NCBI RefSeq assembly: GCF_041432775.1
Contig: NZ_JAPWAG010000016.1
Span: forward strand, 1 to 55,972
Source: Pauljensenia sp902373545
GTDB taxonomy: Bacteria > Actinomycetota > Actinomycetes > Actinomycetales > Actinomycetaceae
Direction of reading: 5' to 3'
DNA length: 55,972 nucleotides
In this document: one piece after another, positions 1 to 6,911 of the stretch
Layout: every line of letters begins with the position of its first letter
Numbering within the stretch: the first letter of the stretch is position 1
Program-made: the position numbers and the translations under genes
Notes under the pieces: model-generated
Database searches by the model: none
Seen by the model: only the letters and a program-made list of their open reading frames with translations
What the model was told of the DNA's origin: nothing

Positions 1-50
1 ACGCAGTGTCCTATCACCCTACCTATCCGCGAGGCGGAGCGCGTCCGGGC

Positions 51-84
51 AAATAAAAATCCGACATCCGCGATCGGATGTCGG
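51..84 (-). terminator. Rho-independent terminator after tRNA-Ala
   Basis: A perfect 10-bp stem (61-70 with 75-84) and a 4-base loop. Read on the minus strand it is followed by ATTTTTATTT, a clear U-run, five bases after the encoded CCA of tRNA-Ala. Confidence 0.85.
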
Positions 85-88
85 TGTG

Positions 89-164
89 TGGTGGAGCTAG
101 GGGGATTCGAACCCCCGACCTTCTCATTGCGAACGAGACGCGCTACCAACTGCGCCATAGCCCC
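89..164 (-). tRNA. tRNA-Ala (anticodon CGC)
   Basis: The minus strand folds into a full cloverleaf. The 7-bp acceptor pairs GGGGCTA with TAGCTCC, the anticodon loop is TTCGCAA giving anticodon CGC (codon GCG), and the T-loop TTCGAAT sits on a 5-bp G/C stem. The discriminator is A and the CCA end is encoded at 89-91. The 76-base length is normal. Confidence 0.95.
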
Positions 165-253
165 AAGGACGGATATACCTTAGCACCCTCTCAGACGATC
201 ACGCAAGCCGACACGAACAGGCAGCCACCGGCCCACCACCGCAAGGCAAAGAA

Positions 254-285
254 CCGCGCCGCGAGCCAGGTGGCTCGCGGCGCGG
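254..285 (-). terminator. Hairpin terminator after glpR-like gene
   Basis: Perfect 15-bp inverted repeat (254-268 with 271-285), 22 bases past the stop of the membrane protein at 307. On the minus strand it is followed by TTCTTTGCC, a weak U-rich tail. Confidence 0.55.
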
Positions 286-306
286 CAACGACAGCAAGAA
301 GCAGCC

Positions 307-1353
307 CTACTGGGCCCGGCGCGCGTCCAGGACGGCGTCCAGGTCCAGGGCGACGACCTGGTCTGCGACGACCTCTTCGGTGGAGCGAGCCCCAACCTGG
401 GCGGTCTGCGCGATGGGGCGCGCGGGGATGGCCGCCGTGATGCGCGGAATACCGCGCAGGTCAGTGTCGGCATGGACGATGCGGCCGCGCACGCGGTCGC
501 GGGAGGCGTAGGTCGGCGCGGGGATCGGGGCGACCGTCCATGCGCGCGCGGGGGTGTCGGCAACCTCAACGGCCTCGGGGACCTCGACGTTGAACACGAG
601 GGAGGGCACGGAGCCAGTCGTCGGAGCAGACTCGGAGGCCGCAGGTGCGACATCAGACGACACGGACGCGCGCGGGGCAGCCACGGCCTCGTCGCGCGTA
701 AACGAGCTCTGCGCGGGACGGGCCTTCGGCGCGGAGGCTGCGGGGCGTCCACCGCGCACGTCGGCGCGCAGCTTGGTCAGCAACTCAACCTCGCGCTCGG
801 AGGCGCGCTGCGAGCGGATAGCCGCGACGCGGGAGGTCGACAGCGAGGCAACGAGAGCGGCAATCGGCAGGGCAATCCACGCCCAGGCGATCGAGGTTGC
901 GGCAATAACGATGCCAAGGATCACGGTGGAGAGCGCGCACACGCCGGTGATGACCATGCGGCGGCGTCCCGCGGCGCTCTCGGCGGCGAGGCGCGCTGCG
1001 CGGCGGGCGCGCAGCCGGGCGATGTCTCGGACCGCCTTATTATTGCGGCGATCGATGACGGGCCGGGTACGTCCAGTGGTGGCCGTGTACATGCTTCCTC
1101 CGCTCGTCAGTGCGCGCCGAGCCAGGATCGTTCCACTGGCGCGATCGCACATATCTAATTCTGACGCATTCGTACGAATCATGCGCAGGCTCGGGGAGAA
1201 TCGGTCAATTTCACGAGACTCAACGATGGCCATTCGGCGCGCGACCAACTGCGGTACGGTCGCGAGAAGCGAGACGAATACCGCTGCGATGACGAGTCCA
1301 CCAATTTCCACCCCCTCAACGTAGGGTGGTTTGTGAGTAGCAAGTTTGCTCAT
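307..1353 (-). CDS. GlpR/SepX-like divisome membrane protein
   Basis: A 348-residue membrane protein. One hydrophobic segment lies near residues 17-34 and two more at about 132-168, separated by a basic cytosolic stretch. The C-terminal half (about 180-348) is Ala/Pro/Val-rich, probably disordered, and cytosolic. Sequence similarity alone would only give 'hypothetical membrane protein'. The assignment rests on gene order: galU, a MoeA-fold gene, rimJ and then this gene match the corynebacterial/mycobacterial locus where this position encodes GlpR, the membrane receptor of the gephyrin-like protein Glp. The Streptomyces septation protein SepX is described as its relative. The predicted role is a membrane anchor for division or polar-growth proteins at the septum. 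It starts 307 bases after rimJ ends, so it may have its own promoter. The ATG at 1353 has no strong Shine-Dalgarno sequence. Confidence 0.6.
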   Translation of the reverse strand: MSKLATHKPPYVEGVEIGGLVIAAVFVSLLATVPQLVARRMAIVESREIDRFSPSLRMIRTNASELDMCDRASGTILARRALTSGGSMYTATTGRTRPVIDRRNNKAVRDIARLRARRAARLAAESAAGRRRMVITGVCALSTVILGIVIAATSIAWAWIALPIAALVASLSTSRVAAIRSQRASEREVELLTKLRADVRGGRPAASAPKARPAQSSFTRDEAVAAPRASVSSDVAPAASESAPTTGSVPSLVFNVEVPEAVEVADTPARAWTVAPIPAPTYASRDRVRGRIVHADTDLRGIPRITAAIPARPIAQTAQVGARSTEEVVADQVVALDLDAVLDARRAQ

Positions 1354-1659
1354 ATTGGGCGTGTCGGACTCTCAAACCTGACGGTAAGTTCTGAATCGAT
1401 AACAATTATCACAGTAGTAACACGTGCCCCACCAGTATCGCCGAGGCCGGGGCAGTCAGCGCTCGACAGCCGCCCTTTCGGGACCCAAGGTGAGACTGTC
1501 GTCAAACATGCCTCCCTCTCCACACGAGAACACGACATTTCTCCCAAACGGTAGGGAACAACGGTGGACACCCACGCCTCGGGCCAGCATCCGCGCGGCG
1601 CCGACGTGCCGACGCCACGCACACCGTCAAACGCGGCCCACACACCCGCGCCCGCGCAC
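1354..1659. other. Gene-free stretch between rimJ and glpR-like gene
   Basis: About 306 bases without a convincing gene; reading frames here have atypical Pro/His/Thr-rich composition. Its downstream edge is less G+C-rich than its surroundings. An extended -10-like TGTGATAAT lies on the minus strand at 1405-1413, about 52 bases before the glpR-like start. No convincing -35 is visible. Confidence 0.3.
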
Positions 1660-2358
1660 TCAGCTAATCGCCGAGCTCCCCCAGCGCCGCTGCACGAGCC
1701 CACCCTCAGGCAGCGACTCGGCATCGATAAAGAACGCCACATGATCGGCCCACTGGCCCGCAATGTGCATGAAGCGGGGACGCAGCCCCTCCTCGACCAA
1801 GCCGAGACCTCGGCACACGCCCAACGAACGCTCATTCTCCGGGCGCACGCACACCTCAACCCGGTGCAGGCCGAGCTCCCCCACCACCAGATCAAGGACG
1901 AGCGCAGCAACCAGGGAACCCAGGCCTCGTCCCGCCCAATCCGACACGATCCAGTAACCCAGCATCCCCGACGACATCGCACCCCAGTGCACGTTGGAGA
2001 CGGTGAACTGGCCGACGAAACGCCCATCGATCAGTACGCCAAAAACCAGGCCGGTCCCCTCGCGATGGTCGCGCTCGGCGCGGCGCATGTACTGCGAGAA
2101 CGTGGGGATATGCTCGAGCGAGTCCGGAGGCAACGTCGCCTCCCACGGGCGCAGCCAGTGCCCGTCGGCGCGACGCACCGCATCGAGCGTCCGATGCTCC
2201 TGGCCGCGCACGGGACGCACGACGAGCTCGCGCGGGTTCGCGCTGCCGGGAGGGCCCGGACGTAGGAAACCGCGCCCGACCGGGTCAGCGACGCGCAGCG
2301 TGAGCATGTCGATGTCGCGCCCCCACACGCACCTGGAGCGCCGCAGGAAGCAGATCAT
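1660..2358 (-). CDS. rimJ: RimJ/RimL-type GNAT N-acetyltransferase
   Basis: A GNAT-fold protein of about 232 residues. The acetyl-CoA-binding segment is visible as WAGRGLGSLVAALVLD, in the position of the usual Q/RxxGxG/A signature, preceded by the beta-4 strand GMLGYWIVSD. The late RVEVCVRPEN/S-x-G-V-C segment is typical of RimJ/RimL proteins, which acetylate protein N-termini such as those of ribosomal proteins. The chosen ATG (2358-2356) overlaps the moeA-like stop as ATGA, so translation is probably coupled. A start 15 bases upstream and one at 2307 are also possible. It lies between glp and glpR, as in other actinobacteria. The substrate cannot be told from sequence. Confidence 0.75.
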   Translation of the reverse strand: MICFLRRSRCVWGRDIDMLTLRVADPVGRGFLRPGPPGSANPRELVVRPVRGQEHRTLDAVRRADGHWLRPWEATLPPDSLEHIPTFSQYMRRAERDHREGTGLVFGVLIDGRFVGQFTVSNVHWGAMSSGMLGYWIVSDWAGRGLGSLVAALVLDLVVGELGLHRVEVCVRPENERSLGVCRGLGLVEEGLRPRFMHIAGQWADHVAFFIDAESLPEGGLVQRRWGSSAIS

Positions 2359-3581
2359 TCGAGGACCAGGCACTGGAGGGTGTCCCCAGCGCGCACGTTC
2401 GTGACATCCTCGGGGACGACCGCCAGCGCGTTGGAGTCCGCGAGCGCGGACAGCAGCAACGAGGCCGGGGTTCCCATGACGGAAGCGTTGTAGCCGGCGC
2501 GCGGGGAGCCGGTCAGGCGCACGCGAACGAATTCACGGCGGCCGCGCGGGGAGTACCAGGAGCGGTCGATGACGGCGCGCACGACGGGGCGGTTGACGGC
2601 GGTCCAGCCCTGCATGTGACGCAGGGCGGGGCGCACGAAGACCTCGAAGCAGACCTGGGCGGAGACGGGATCGCCGGGCAGGCAGACGATCGGAGTGCCG
2701 GGGCGCCCCTCCTCGGCGCCGACGGTGCCCACGCCCATGATGTGGCCGGGCCAGGCGGCGACGCTGTCGAAACGAACCGTGCCGAGCGCCCCGAGGACCT
2801 CGCGGACCGTGTCGCCGCTGCCGTAGGAGATGCCGCCGGTCGTCAGGACGAGGTCGGCGCGCACCAGCTGGTCCTCGATCGTTTCGCGCAGGCGGCTTCG
2901 CTCGTCGGGGACGGCCGCGACGCGGAAAGTTTCGGCGCCGGCGTCAGCAACGGCGGTGGCCAGAGCGTGACCGTTGGCGTCGAAGACGGTGCCGGGGCGG
3001 GCCTCGCCGCCGGGTTCGACGATCTCGTCGCCAATAGAGATGATGACGACGCGCGGTCGCGGGTGAACGAGCACGTGGTCACGGCCCACGCCGGCCAGGA
3101 GTGCCATCTGGCGCGCGCCGATACGCGTACCGGCGCGCAGCACGGTGTCACCCTGCGCAACGTCCTCGGCGCGGCGGCGGATATTCTCTCCGCTGGCCGG
3201 GGCGGTGCGCAGGGCGACCTGGGCGACTCCGTGGTCGGTGAACTCGAGGGAGACCACGGCCTCGGCGCCCGAGGGCATGGGCGCGCCCGACGCGATACGG
3301 ATCGCGGTGCCGGGCACGAGGGCGGCGGGGTCGACGGCCCCGGCGCGGATCTCCTCGGTGACGGGAAGCGTCACCGGCGTCTCCAGGGTGGCTCCCTCGC
3401 AGTCGCGCACGCGCACGGCGTACCCGTCACACGCGGACAGGTCAGCGACCGGGAGGTTGAAGGGGGCCTGCACGTCCTCCGCGAGCACGCAGCTCACCGC
3501 GTCGGCGAGCTTGACGTCGAGCGGGGGCACCGCGTGAGCGACGGCCTGGCAGTCCTGGTAGAAGTCGGCAACGCTTCGCAT
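2355..3581 (-). CDS. MoeA-fold gephyrin-like protein (probable Glp)
   Basis: A 408-residue protein of the MoeA/gephyrin-E family. It has the N-terminal CDGYAV loop (residues 51-56), the IASGAPMPSGAEAVV strand (about 96-110), the MPT-binding-like ISIGDE (181-186), TTGGISYGSGD (247-257) and LPGDPVSA (301-308). MoeA normally inserts molybdate into adenylylated molybdopterin. Here the conserved K-P-G-K-P lysine motif reads A-W-P-G-H-I (276-281), so both lysines are gone. Together with the galU/rimJ/glpR-like neighbours this points to Glp, a MoeA paralogue known in Corynebacterium as an FtsZ-binding division protein rather than a cofactor enzyme. It begins 5 bases after the galU stop and overlaps rimJ by 4, giving an operon. 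A catalytic MoeA cannot be excluded from sequence. Confidence 0.75.
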   Translation of the reverse strand: MRSVADFYQDCQAVAHAVPPLDVKLADAVSCVLAEDVQAPFNLPVADLSACDGYAVRVRDCEGATLETPVTLPVTEEIRAGAVDPAALVPGTAIRIASGAPMPSGAEAVVSLEFTDHGVAQVALRTAPASGENIRRRAEDVAQGDTVLRAGTRIGARQMALLAGVGRDHVLVHPRPRVVIISIGDEIVEPGGEARPGTVFDANGHALATAVADAGAETFRVAAVPDERSRLRETIEDQLVRADLVLTTGGISYGSGDTVREVLGALGTVRFDSVAAWPGHIMGVGTVGAEEGRPGTPIVCLPGDPVSAQVCFEVFVRPALRHMQGWTAVNRPVVRAVIDRSWYSPRGRREFVRVRLTGSPRAGYNASVMGTPASLLLSALADSNALAVVPEDVTNVRAGDTLQCLVLE

Positions 3582-3586
3582 GGTTC

Positions 3587-4510
3587 TCAGTCCTCGAGCT
3601 TGGAGCGCAGGAACTCCCTGAGTTCCCCTCCAAGCGTCGGGTCCTCAAGGGCGAGCGTGACGTTAGCTTCGAGGTAGCCGAGTTTGTCCCCGGTATCGAA
3701 GCGTCGCTCGTCGATGACTACACCGTACAGCCCTCCACCCTGTTCTTCGGGGAGGTCGATCATGCGCGCGTACCCATCTGTGAGCTGATACTCACCGCCG
3801 GCGCCCGGTTCGATGTTTTCGAGGGCCGTGAACACGGCCGGGTCCAGCAGGTAGCGGCCGACGACCGCGTACTCGGACTTGACTTCCTCGAGCGGGGGCT
3901 TCTCGGTGACGTCCGTGATGCGCATGAGCTGGCCTTCCTCCAGCTCGACGCCCTCGGGAATCGGCAGGACCTCAACGGCGGTCGAGGCGTAGGCCGTGGC
4001 TTGCTCGGGGGTGACCTTGAGCAGGGCGACAACGCTACCGCCGAGCGCCTCGCGGACCTGGATCATCTTGCGCAGCAGCTGCGATCCCGGCTCCATGAGG
4101 TCGTCGGGCAGCAGGACCGCGAAGGGGGCGTCGCCCACGTGGGACTTGGCCTGAAGGATCGCGTGGCCCAGGCCCAGGGGGTGGCCCTGGCGCACGGAGT
4201 GGACGCGCGCGTACTTCTTGTACTCGTTGACGTACTCGAGAGCCTTTTCCTTGCCGGCCTTCTCCAGGTCGGCCTCGAGGCCGGGCTCGGCGTCGAAGTA
4301 GTCTTCGATGGCCTGCTTACCCGCGCGGGTAACAAACAGGACATCCTTGATGCCAGCGTCGGTGGCCTCGCGAACGATGTACTCGATCGAGGGGCGGTCG
4401 ACGACGGGGAGCATCTCCTTGGGGACCGACTTGGTGATGGGCAGGAAGCGGGTTCCACGACCGGCCGAGGGGACAACGGCGTGCACGACGGGCTGATTTT
4501 TATCTGACAT
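3587..4510 (-). CDS. galU: UTP--glucose-1-phosphate uridylyltransferase
   Basis: A 307-residue nucleotidyltransferase that makes UDP-glucose from UTP and glucose-1-phosphate, the precursor for cell-wall polysaccharides and glycolipids. The N-terminal nucleotide-binding signature is GRGTRFLPITKSVPKEMLPV, and the interior carries VLLPDDLM, which includes the catalytic Asp region. Its length matches bacterial GalU. The ATG at 4510 has no Shine-Dalgarno sequence. TACCCT (minus strand, 4522-4517) ends exactly 6 bases before it, which suggests a leaderless mRNA. It heads the galU-glp-rimJ-glpR cluster and is divergent from the cyclo-ligase gene with only 39 bases between starts. Confidence 0.93.
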   Translation of the reverse strand: MSDKNQPVVHAVVPSAGRGTRFLPITKSVPKEMLPVVDRPSIEYIVREATDAGIKDVLFVTRAGKQAIEDYFDAEPGLEADLEKAGKEKALEYVNEYKKYARVHSVRQGHPLGLGHAILQAKSHVGDAPFAVLLPDDLMEPGSQLLRKMIQVREALGGSVVALLKVTPEQATAYASTAVEVLPIPEGVELEEGQLMRITDVTEKPPLEEVKSEYAVVGRYLLDPAVFTALENIEPGAGGEYQLTDGYARMIDLPEEQGGGLYGVVIDERRFDTGDKLGYLEANVTLALEDPTLGGELREFLRSKLED

Positions 4511-4516
4511 ACTGCA

Positions 4517-4522
4517 AGGGTA
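4517..4522 (-). promoter_or_regulatory. -10 element of a leaderless galU promoter
   Basis: TACCCT is followed by exactly 6 bases and then the galU ATG, so the expected transcription start is the start codon. No Shine-Dalgarno sequence lies in between. Confidence 0.45.
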
Positions 4523-4549
4523 GCGAAGAAACCGCCCGAAAGGGAGACG

Positions 4550-5194
4550 ATGGCCACAAAAACAACTCTCCGCGCGGAGATTCGCGCTCGCCGCAGGGCT
4601 CGCCGCGCTGCCGCCGCGACCGACACCATCACACCCCCCTCCAAAACTAACCAAGCGCACACCTTCGTACACCACCGCGCCGAGGCGGCAGGAATCGCCT
4701 CCCAGGTACGCGCCCTGGCCTCGTCAATGGGCGGAGTCACCCTGCCCGCGCTCTTCGTCTCCACTCCCCTAGAGCCAGATCTCTCCCTCACGCTGGACCT
4801 GTTCCCTCGCGCGCTCCTGCCCATCCTCCTCGACGAGGCCGGGGCAGCCCTGCCGGGACCGCGCTGGGGCTTGTGGGAGGCTGGGCAGGCGTTGGTGATG
4901 CCAGGGCGGCCTCCCGCTCAGCCGCCCGGTCCTGCGCTCGGCGCGGATACACTCAAGAAGGCGGATCTGATTCTTGTCCCGGCGCTGGCGGCAAGCCCGG
5001 ACGGGACACGCATGGGCCAGGGCGGAGGGTGGTACGACCGCACGCTCCCCCACCGCACGCCTTCGACGCCGGTGGTCGCCGTCGTCTTTGACGACGAGGT
5101 GCTCGCGCCGGGAACGATCCCCCGTGAGGGCCACGACGTGCCGATCGACGCGATCATGACGCCCACGCGCACGATATGGGTCCAGGACCGCTAA
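4550..5194 (+). CDS. 5-formyltetrahydrofolate cyclo-ligase
   Basis: A 214-residue protein of the MTHFS/YgfA family, which converts 5-formyl-THF to 5,10-methenyl-THF with ATP. The C-terminal signature GQGGGWYDRTLP (substrate and phosphate-binding loop) is intact, as is the later VVAVVFDDEVL strand. Its N-terminal stretch is Lys/Arg-rich (RAEIRARRRARRA), as usual for the family's ATP-binding R/K residues. AGGGAG lies 5 bases before the ATG. Divergent from galU, as in mycobacteria, where the same four functions cluster. The next gene on this strand is mscL, 285 bases downstream. Confidence 0.85.
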   Translation: MATKTTLRAEIRARRRARRAAAATDTITPPSKTNQAHTFVHHRAEAAGIASQVRALASSMGGVTLPALFVSTPLEPDLSLTLDLFPRALLPILLDEAGAALPGPRWGLWEAGQALVMPGRPPAQPPGPALGADTLKKADLILVPALAASPDGTRMGQGGGWYDRTLPHRTPSTPVVAVVFDDEVLAPGTIPREGHDVPIDAIMTPTRTIWVQDR

Positions 5195-5479
5195 GACAGC
5201 CCCTTACAACGACCGGCGATGTACTTGACACTCGTTTGTCACGCAGCTCTCAGAGATTACTTTTCGGCTCAATTTCAGCAATCTTTGACCAAATTACAGA
5301 AAGTGCGACGAACATTACTCCCTAAATACTATCTTTCAGACCAAAGTCCCCCTAATGTTCTCCGTGGTAACAGCGCGCCCGCGTGGCGTCAGGCCCCGGC
5401 GGCTCCGGCCCGCCACGCCGATCCTCTCGGCGATCCAGTCTTGTCGGCAAAGCCGACACCCTTCACGACAGGAGATCCC
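5195..5479 (+). promoter_or_regulatory. mscL upstream region with structured leader
   Basis: No gene. The first 130 bases are A+T-rich for this genome and hold TTGACA (5225-5230) and TTGACC (5285-5290) as -35 candidates. No cleanly spaced -10 was found. The last 100 bases can form two hairpins: GCGTGGCG (5381-5388) with CGCCACGC (5411-5418), and TGTCGGC (5442-5448) with GCCGACA (5452-5458). The second ends 12 bases before the Shine-Dalgarno sequence. It does not match a riboswitch class I recognise. An open frame through this stretch from 5219 is not supported as an N-terminal extension. Confidence 0.35.
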
Positions 5480-5872
5480 ATGCTTAAGGGCTTCAAGGAA
5501 TTCATCGCTCGCGGCAACGTCATCGAGCTGGCCGTCGGTGTCATCATCGGTGGTGCCTTCAAGAACATCGTCGACGCCCTCGTTAACGGCGTTATCAACC
5601 CTCTCATCGCTGCCGCCGTCGGCAAGCCGGACTTCTCGAAGGCCTTCATCGTCACGTTCCATGGCACCGACATTACGTTCGGTGTTCTGCTGACCGCTGT
5701 CATCAACTTCCTGATCATGGCATTCGCGCTCTACTTCTTCCTCGTGCTGCCCATGAACTACCTGGCCAAGCGCATGAAGAAGTCCGAGGATGCGGCCCCC
5801 AAGGAGGTCTCCGACGAGGTCAAGCTCCTCACCGAGATCCGCGACGCTCTCGCCAGGGGCGACCGCGCCTGA
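5480..5872 (+). CDS. mscL: Large-conductance mechanosensitive channel
   Basis: A 130-residue MscL of normal length. It forms a pentameric membrane pore that opens under tension and releases solutes on sudden hypo-osmotic shock. The family hallmark FKEFIARGNVIELAVGVIIG forms the N-terminal helix and pore-lining TM1. The second hydrophobic segment is about residues 73-95 (ending FFLVLPMNYL). The charged C-terminal helix bundle (DEVKLLTEIRDAL) follows. The ATG at 5480 has AGGAG upstream with normal spacing. A strong terminator follows, so mscL is probably a single-gene unit. Confidence 0.95.
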   Translation: MLKGFKEFIARGNVIELAVGVIIGGAFKNIVDALVNGVINPLIAAAVGKPDFSKAFIVTFHGTDITFGVLLTAVINFLIMAFALYFFLVLPMNYLAKRMKKSEDAAPKEVSDEVKLLTEIRDALARGDRA

Positions 5873-5893
5873 TCCTTGCCCCCTCTGGGGATA

Positions 5894-5931
5894 GCGGCGG
5901 GGCCGATACACATCGGCCCCGCCGCTTTTTT
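5894..5931 (+). terminator. Rho-independent terminator of mscL
   Basis: A perfect 14-bp stem (5894-5907 with 5912-5925), loop ACAC, then TTTTTT at 5926-5931. It starts 22 bases after the mscL stop. Confidence 0.93.
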
Positions 5932-6053
5932 GTATCCACACGCCGACGTGTCGTACCCTCAACGCTGCAATGCGCCTCAGCACGCCTCAACGCAGCACAC
6001 TGCCGCGCCGCAGCGCTGCGATGCGCCGCTGCACACAGCCGCACCCCCAAATC

Positions 6054-6160
6054 TCGCACGTAATTTGGGTACCCTTACTTTTCTGAGCACCCCAACAAAC
6101 CGCATGATTCCAACGATGCGACTTCAAAATTTGAAATAGTCCGGGGGGAATTACGTGCGA
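6054..6160. repeat. 107-bp MITE-like element, copy A
   Basis: It begins TCGCACGTAATT and ends with its exact reverse complement (6149-6160). A second 107-bp element with the same ends and a closely similar interior lies at 47083-47189. The interiors share TTTGGGTACCCT near the left end, ATTCCAACGATG in the middle and a TTGAAATA run. Similarity continues about 16 bases past the right end (CATT..TG.GGAACCA). No transposase gene is in the window. Confidence 0.7.
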
Positions 6161-6283
6161 CATTGTTGGGGAACCATGCCTGAAGCGGCGTGACACGACA
6201 CGTCATGGCGCAACGGAGCGTCGAGCACATTGCACACACGAAGGCGACAGAGGCCCCGCACCCGACAACTGGTCGCGCACACT

Positions 6284-6365
6284 CGTCGATCCGCAGCCGG
6301 GTCCCACAGGCGGGAACGCTAACCCGTCGATCCGCAGCTGGGCCCCACACGTGGGAACGCTAACC
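6284..6365. repeat. Two tandem 41-bp repeat units
   Basis: Units at 6284-6324 and 6325-6365, each running CGTCGATCCGCAG...GGGAACGCTAACC with few differences. A third unit begins at 6366 and runs into the palindrome at 6370-6444. Related units recur at 6589-6659 and 36161-36201. Confidence 0.75.
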
Positions 6366-6369
6366 CGTC

Positions 6370-6444
6370 AATGCGCAGCTGGGCCCTATAGGTGGAGCAT
6401 GGGCAACCTCGCCCATGCTCCACCTCAAGGGTTAACGTGCGCAT
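6370..6444. repeat. Long imperfect palindrome of the 41-bp repeat family
   Basis: The inner arms GGTGGAGCATGGGC and GCCCATGCTCCACC are perfect complements around AACCTC. The outer arms ATGCGCA.../...TGCGCAT pair imperfectly. A related palindrome with the same left arm lies at 36198-36271. Confidence 0.7.
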
Positions 6445-6500
6445 CCAAGGGCGCGGGGCACCACCCATCGGGCCCATCAAGCCTCTCGCCTTGCTCAAAG

Positions 6501-6559
6501 CGCAGTCCACTTCGCCCAAATCGCGCCATTTTCGGCAATATTCACTGAAATGGACTGCG
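6501..6559. repeat. 59-bp inverted repeat
   Basis: CGCAGTCCACTT (6501-6512) pairs with AAATGGACTGCG (6548-6559) with one mismatch, around an A+T-richer centre. Unrelated to the neighbouring 41-bp family. Confidence 0.5.
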
Positions 6560-6588
6560 GTTTGGGACAAACCCCGATCACTGCACCG

Positions 6589-6659
6589 CACCGACACGCA
6601 GCCGGGCCCCACAGGTGGGAACGCTAACCCGTCGATGCGCAGCCGGGCCCGCAGGTGAC
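6589..6659. repeat. Further 41-bp repeat units
   Basis: One full unit (6589-6629) and a truncated one (6630-6659) of the CGCAGCCGGGCCCCACAGG...CGCTAACC family, in the same orientation as 6284-6365. Confidence 0.65.
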
Positions 6660-6689
6660 CAGAAACAGGGCACCGGACAGAACTCGGCC

Positions 6690-6911
6690 TTAGGCTCGCG
6701 CCTGGGCGTGCGGGGGCACGTTGTCGAGCAGGCGCGCGTCGTTGGCTCCGTCGCCCCGCTCGGGGGCGTCGGCCATGGAGCCGGGGCGCGTGTCCTCGGG
6801 CCGTACGCGATCTTCCCAGGAGGGCGGCAGGCCCTCGGCAATGAGACGGCGGTCCACGTCGGACACGAAGCGCGCGACGCGGCGGCGCTTGCGCGGAGCG
6901 GGCTCACTCAT
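6690..6911 (-). CDS. Small basic/acidic protein coupled to helicase-like gene
   Basis: A 73-residue protein of unknown function. A basic head (PRKRRRVARF) is followed by a short conserved-looking core SDVDRRLIAEGLPPSWEDRV and an acidic, probably disordered tail. Its ATG overlaps the end of the helicase-like gene by 8 bases (ATGAGTGA), so translation is very likely coupled and the products may act together. The basic patch could contact nucleic acid, but that is a guess. It ends against the repeat tract, where the last 41-bp unit stops 30 bases away. Confidence 0.6.
   Translation of the reverse strand: MSEPAPRKRRRVARFVSDVDRRLIAEGLPPSWEDRVRPEDTRPGSMADAPERGDGANDARLLDNVPPHAQARA

Larger units (their letters stand above)
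5932..6689. other. Gene-free repeat-rich tract
   Basis: About 760 bases with no credible gene. It holds a 107-bp palindrome-ended element (6054-6160), 41-bp tandem units (6284-6365 and 6589-6659), a long palindrome (6370-6444) and an unrelated inverted repeat (6501-6559). These are listed separately. Short open frames here are made of repeat sequence. Confidence 0.6.

Noticed and set aside
5219..5479. N-terminal extension of MscL
   Set aside because: The in-frame stretch before 5480 has atypical composition, and the standard MscL N-terminus with a good ribosome site begins at 5480. A 130-residue length matches the family.
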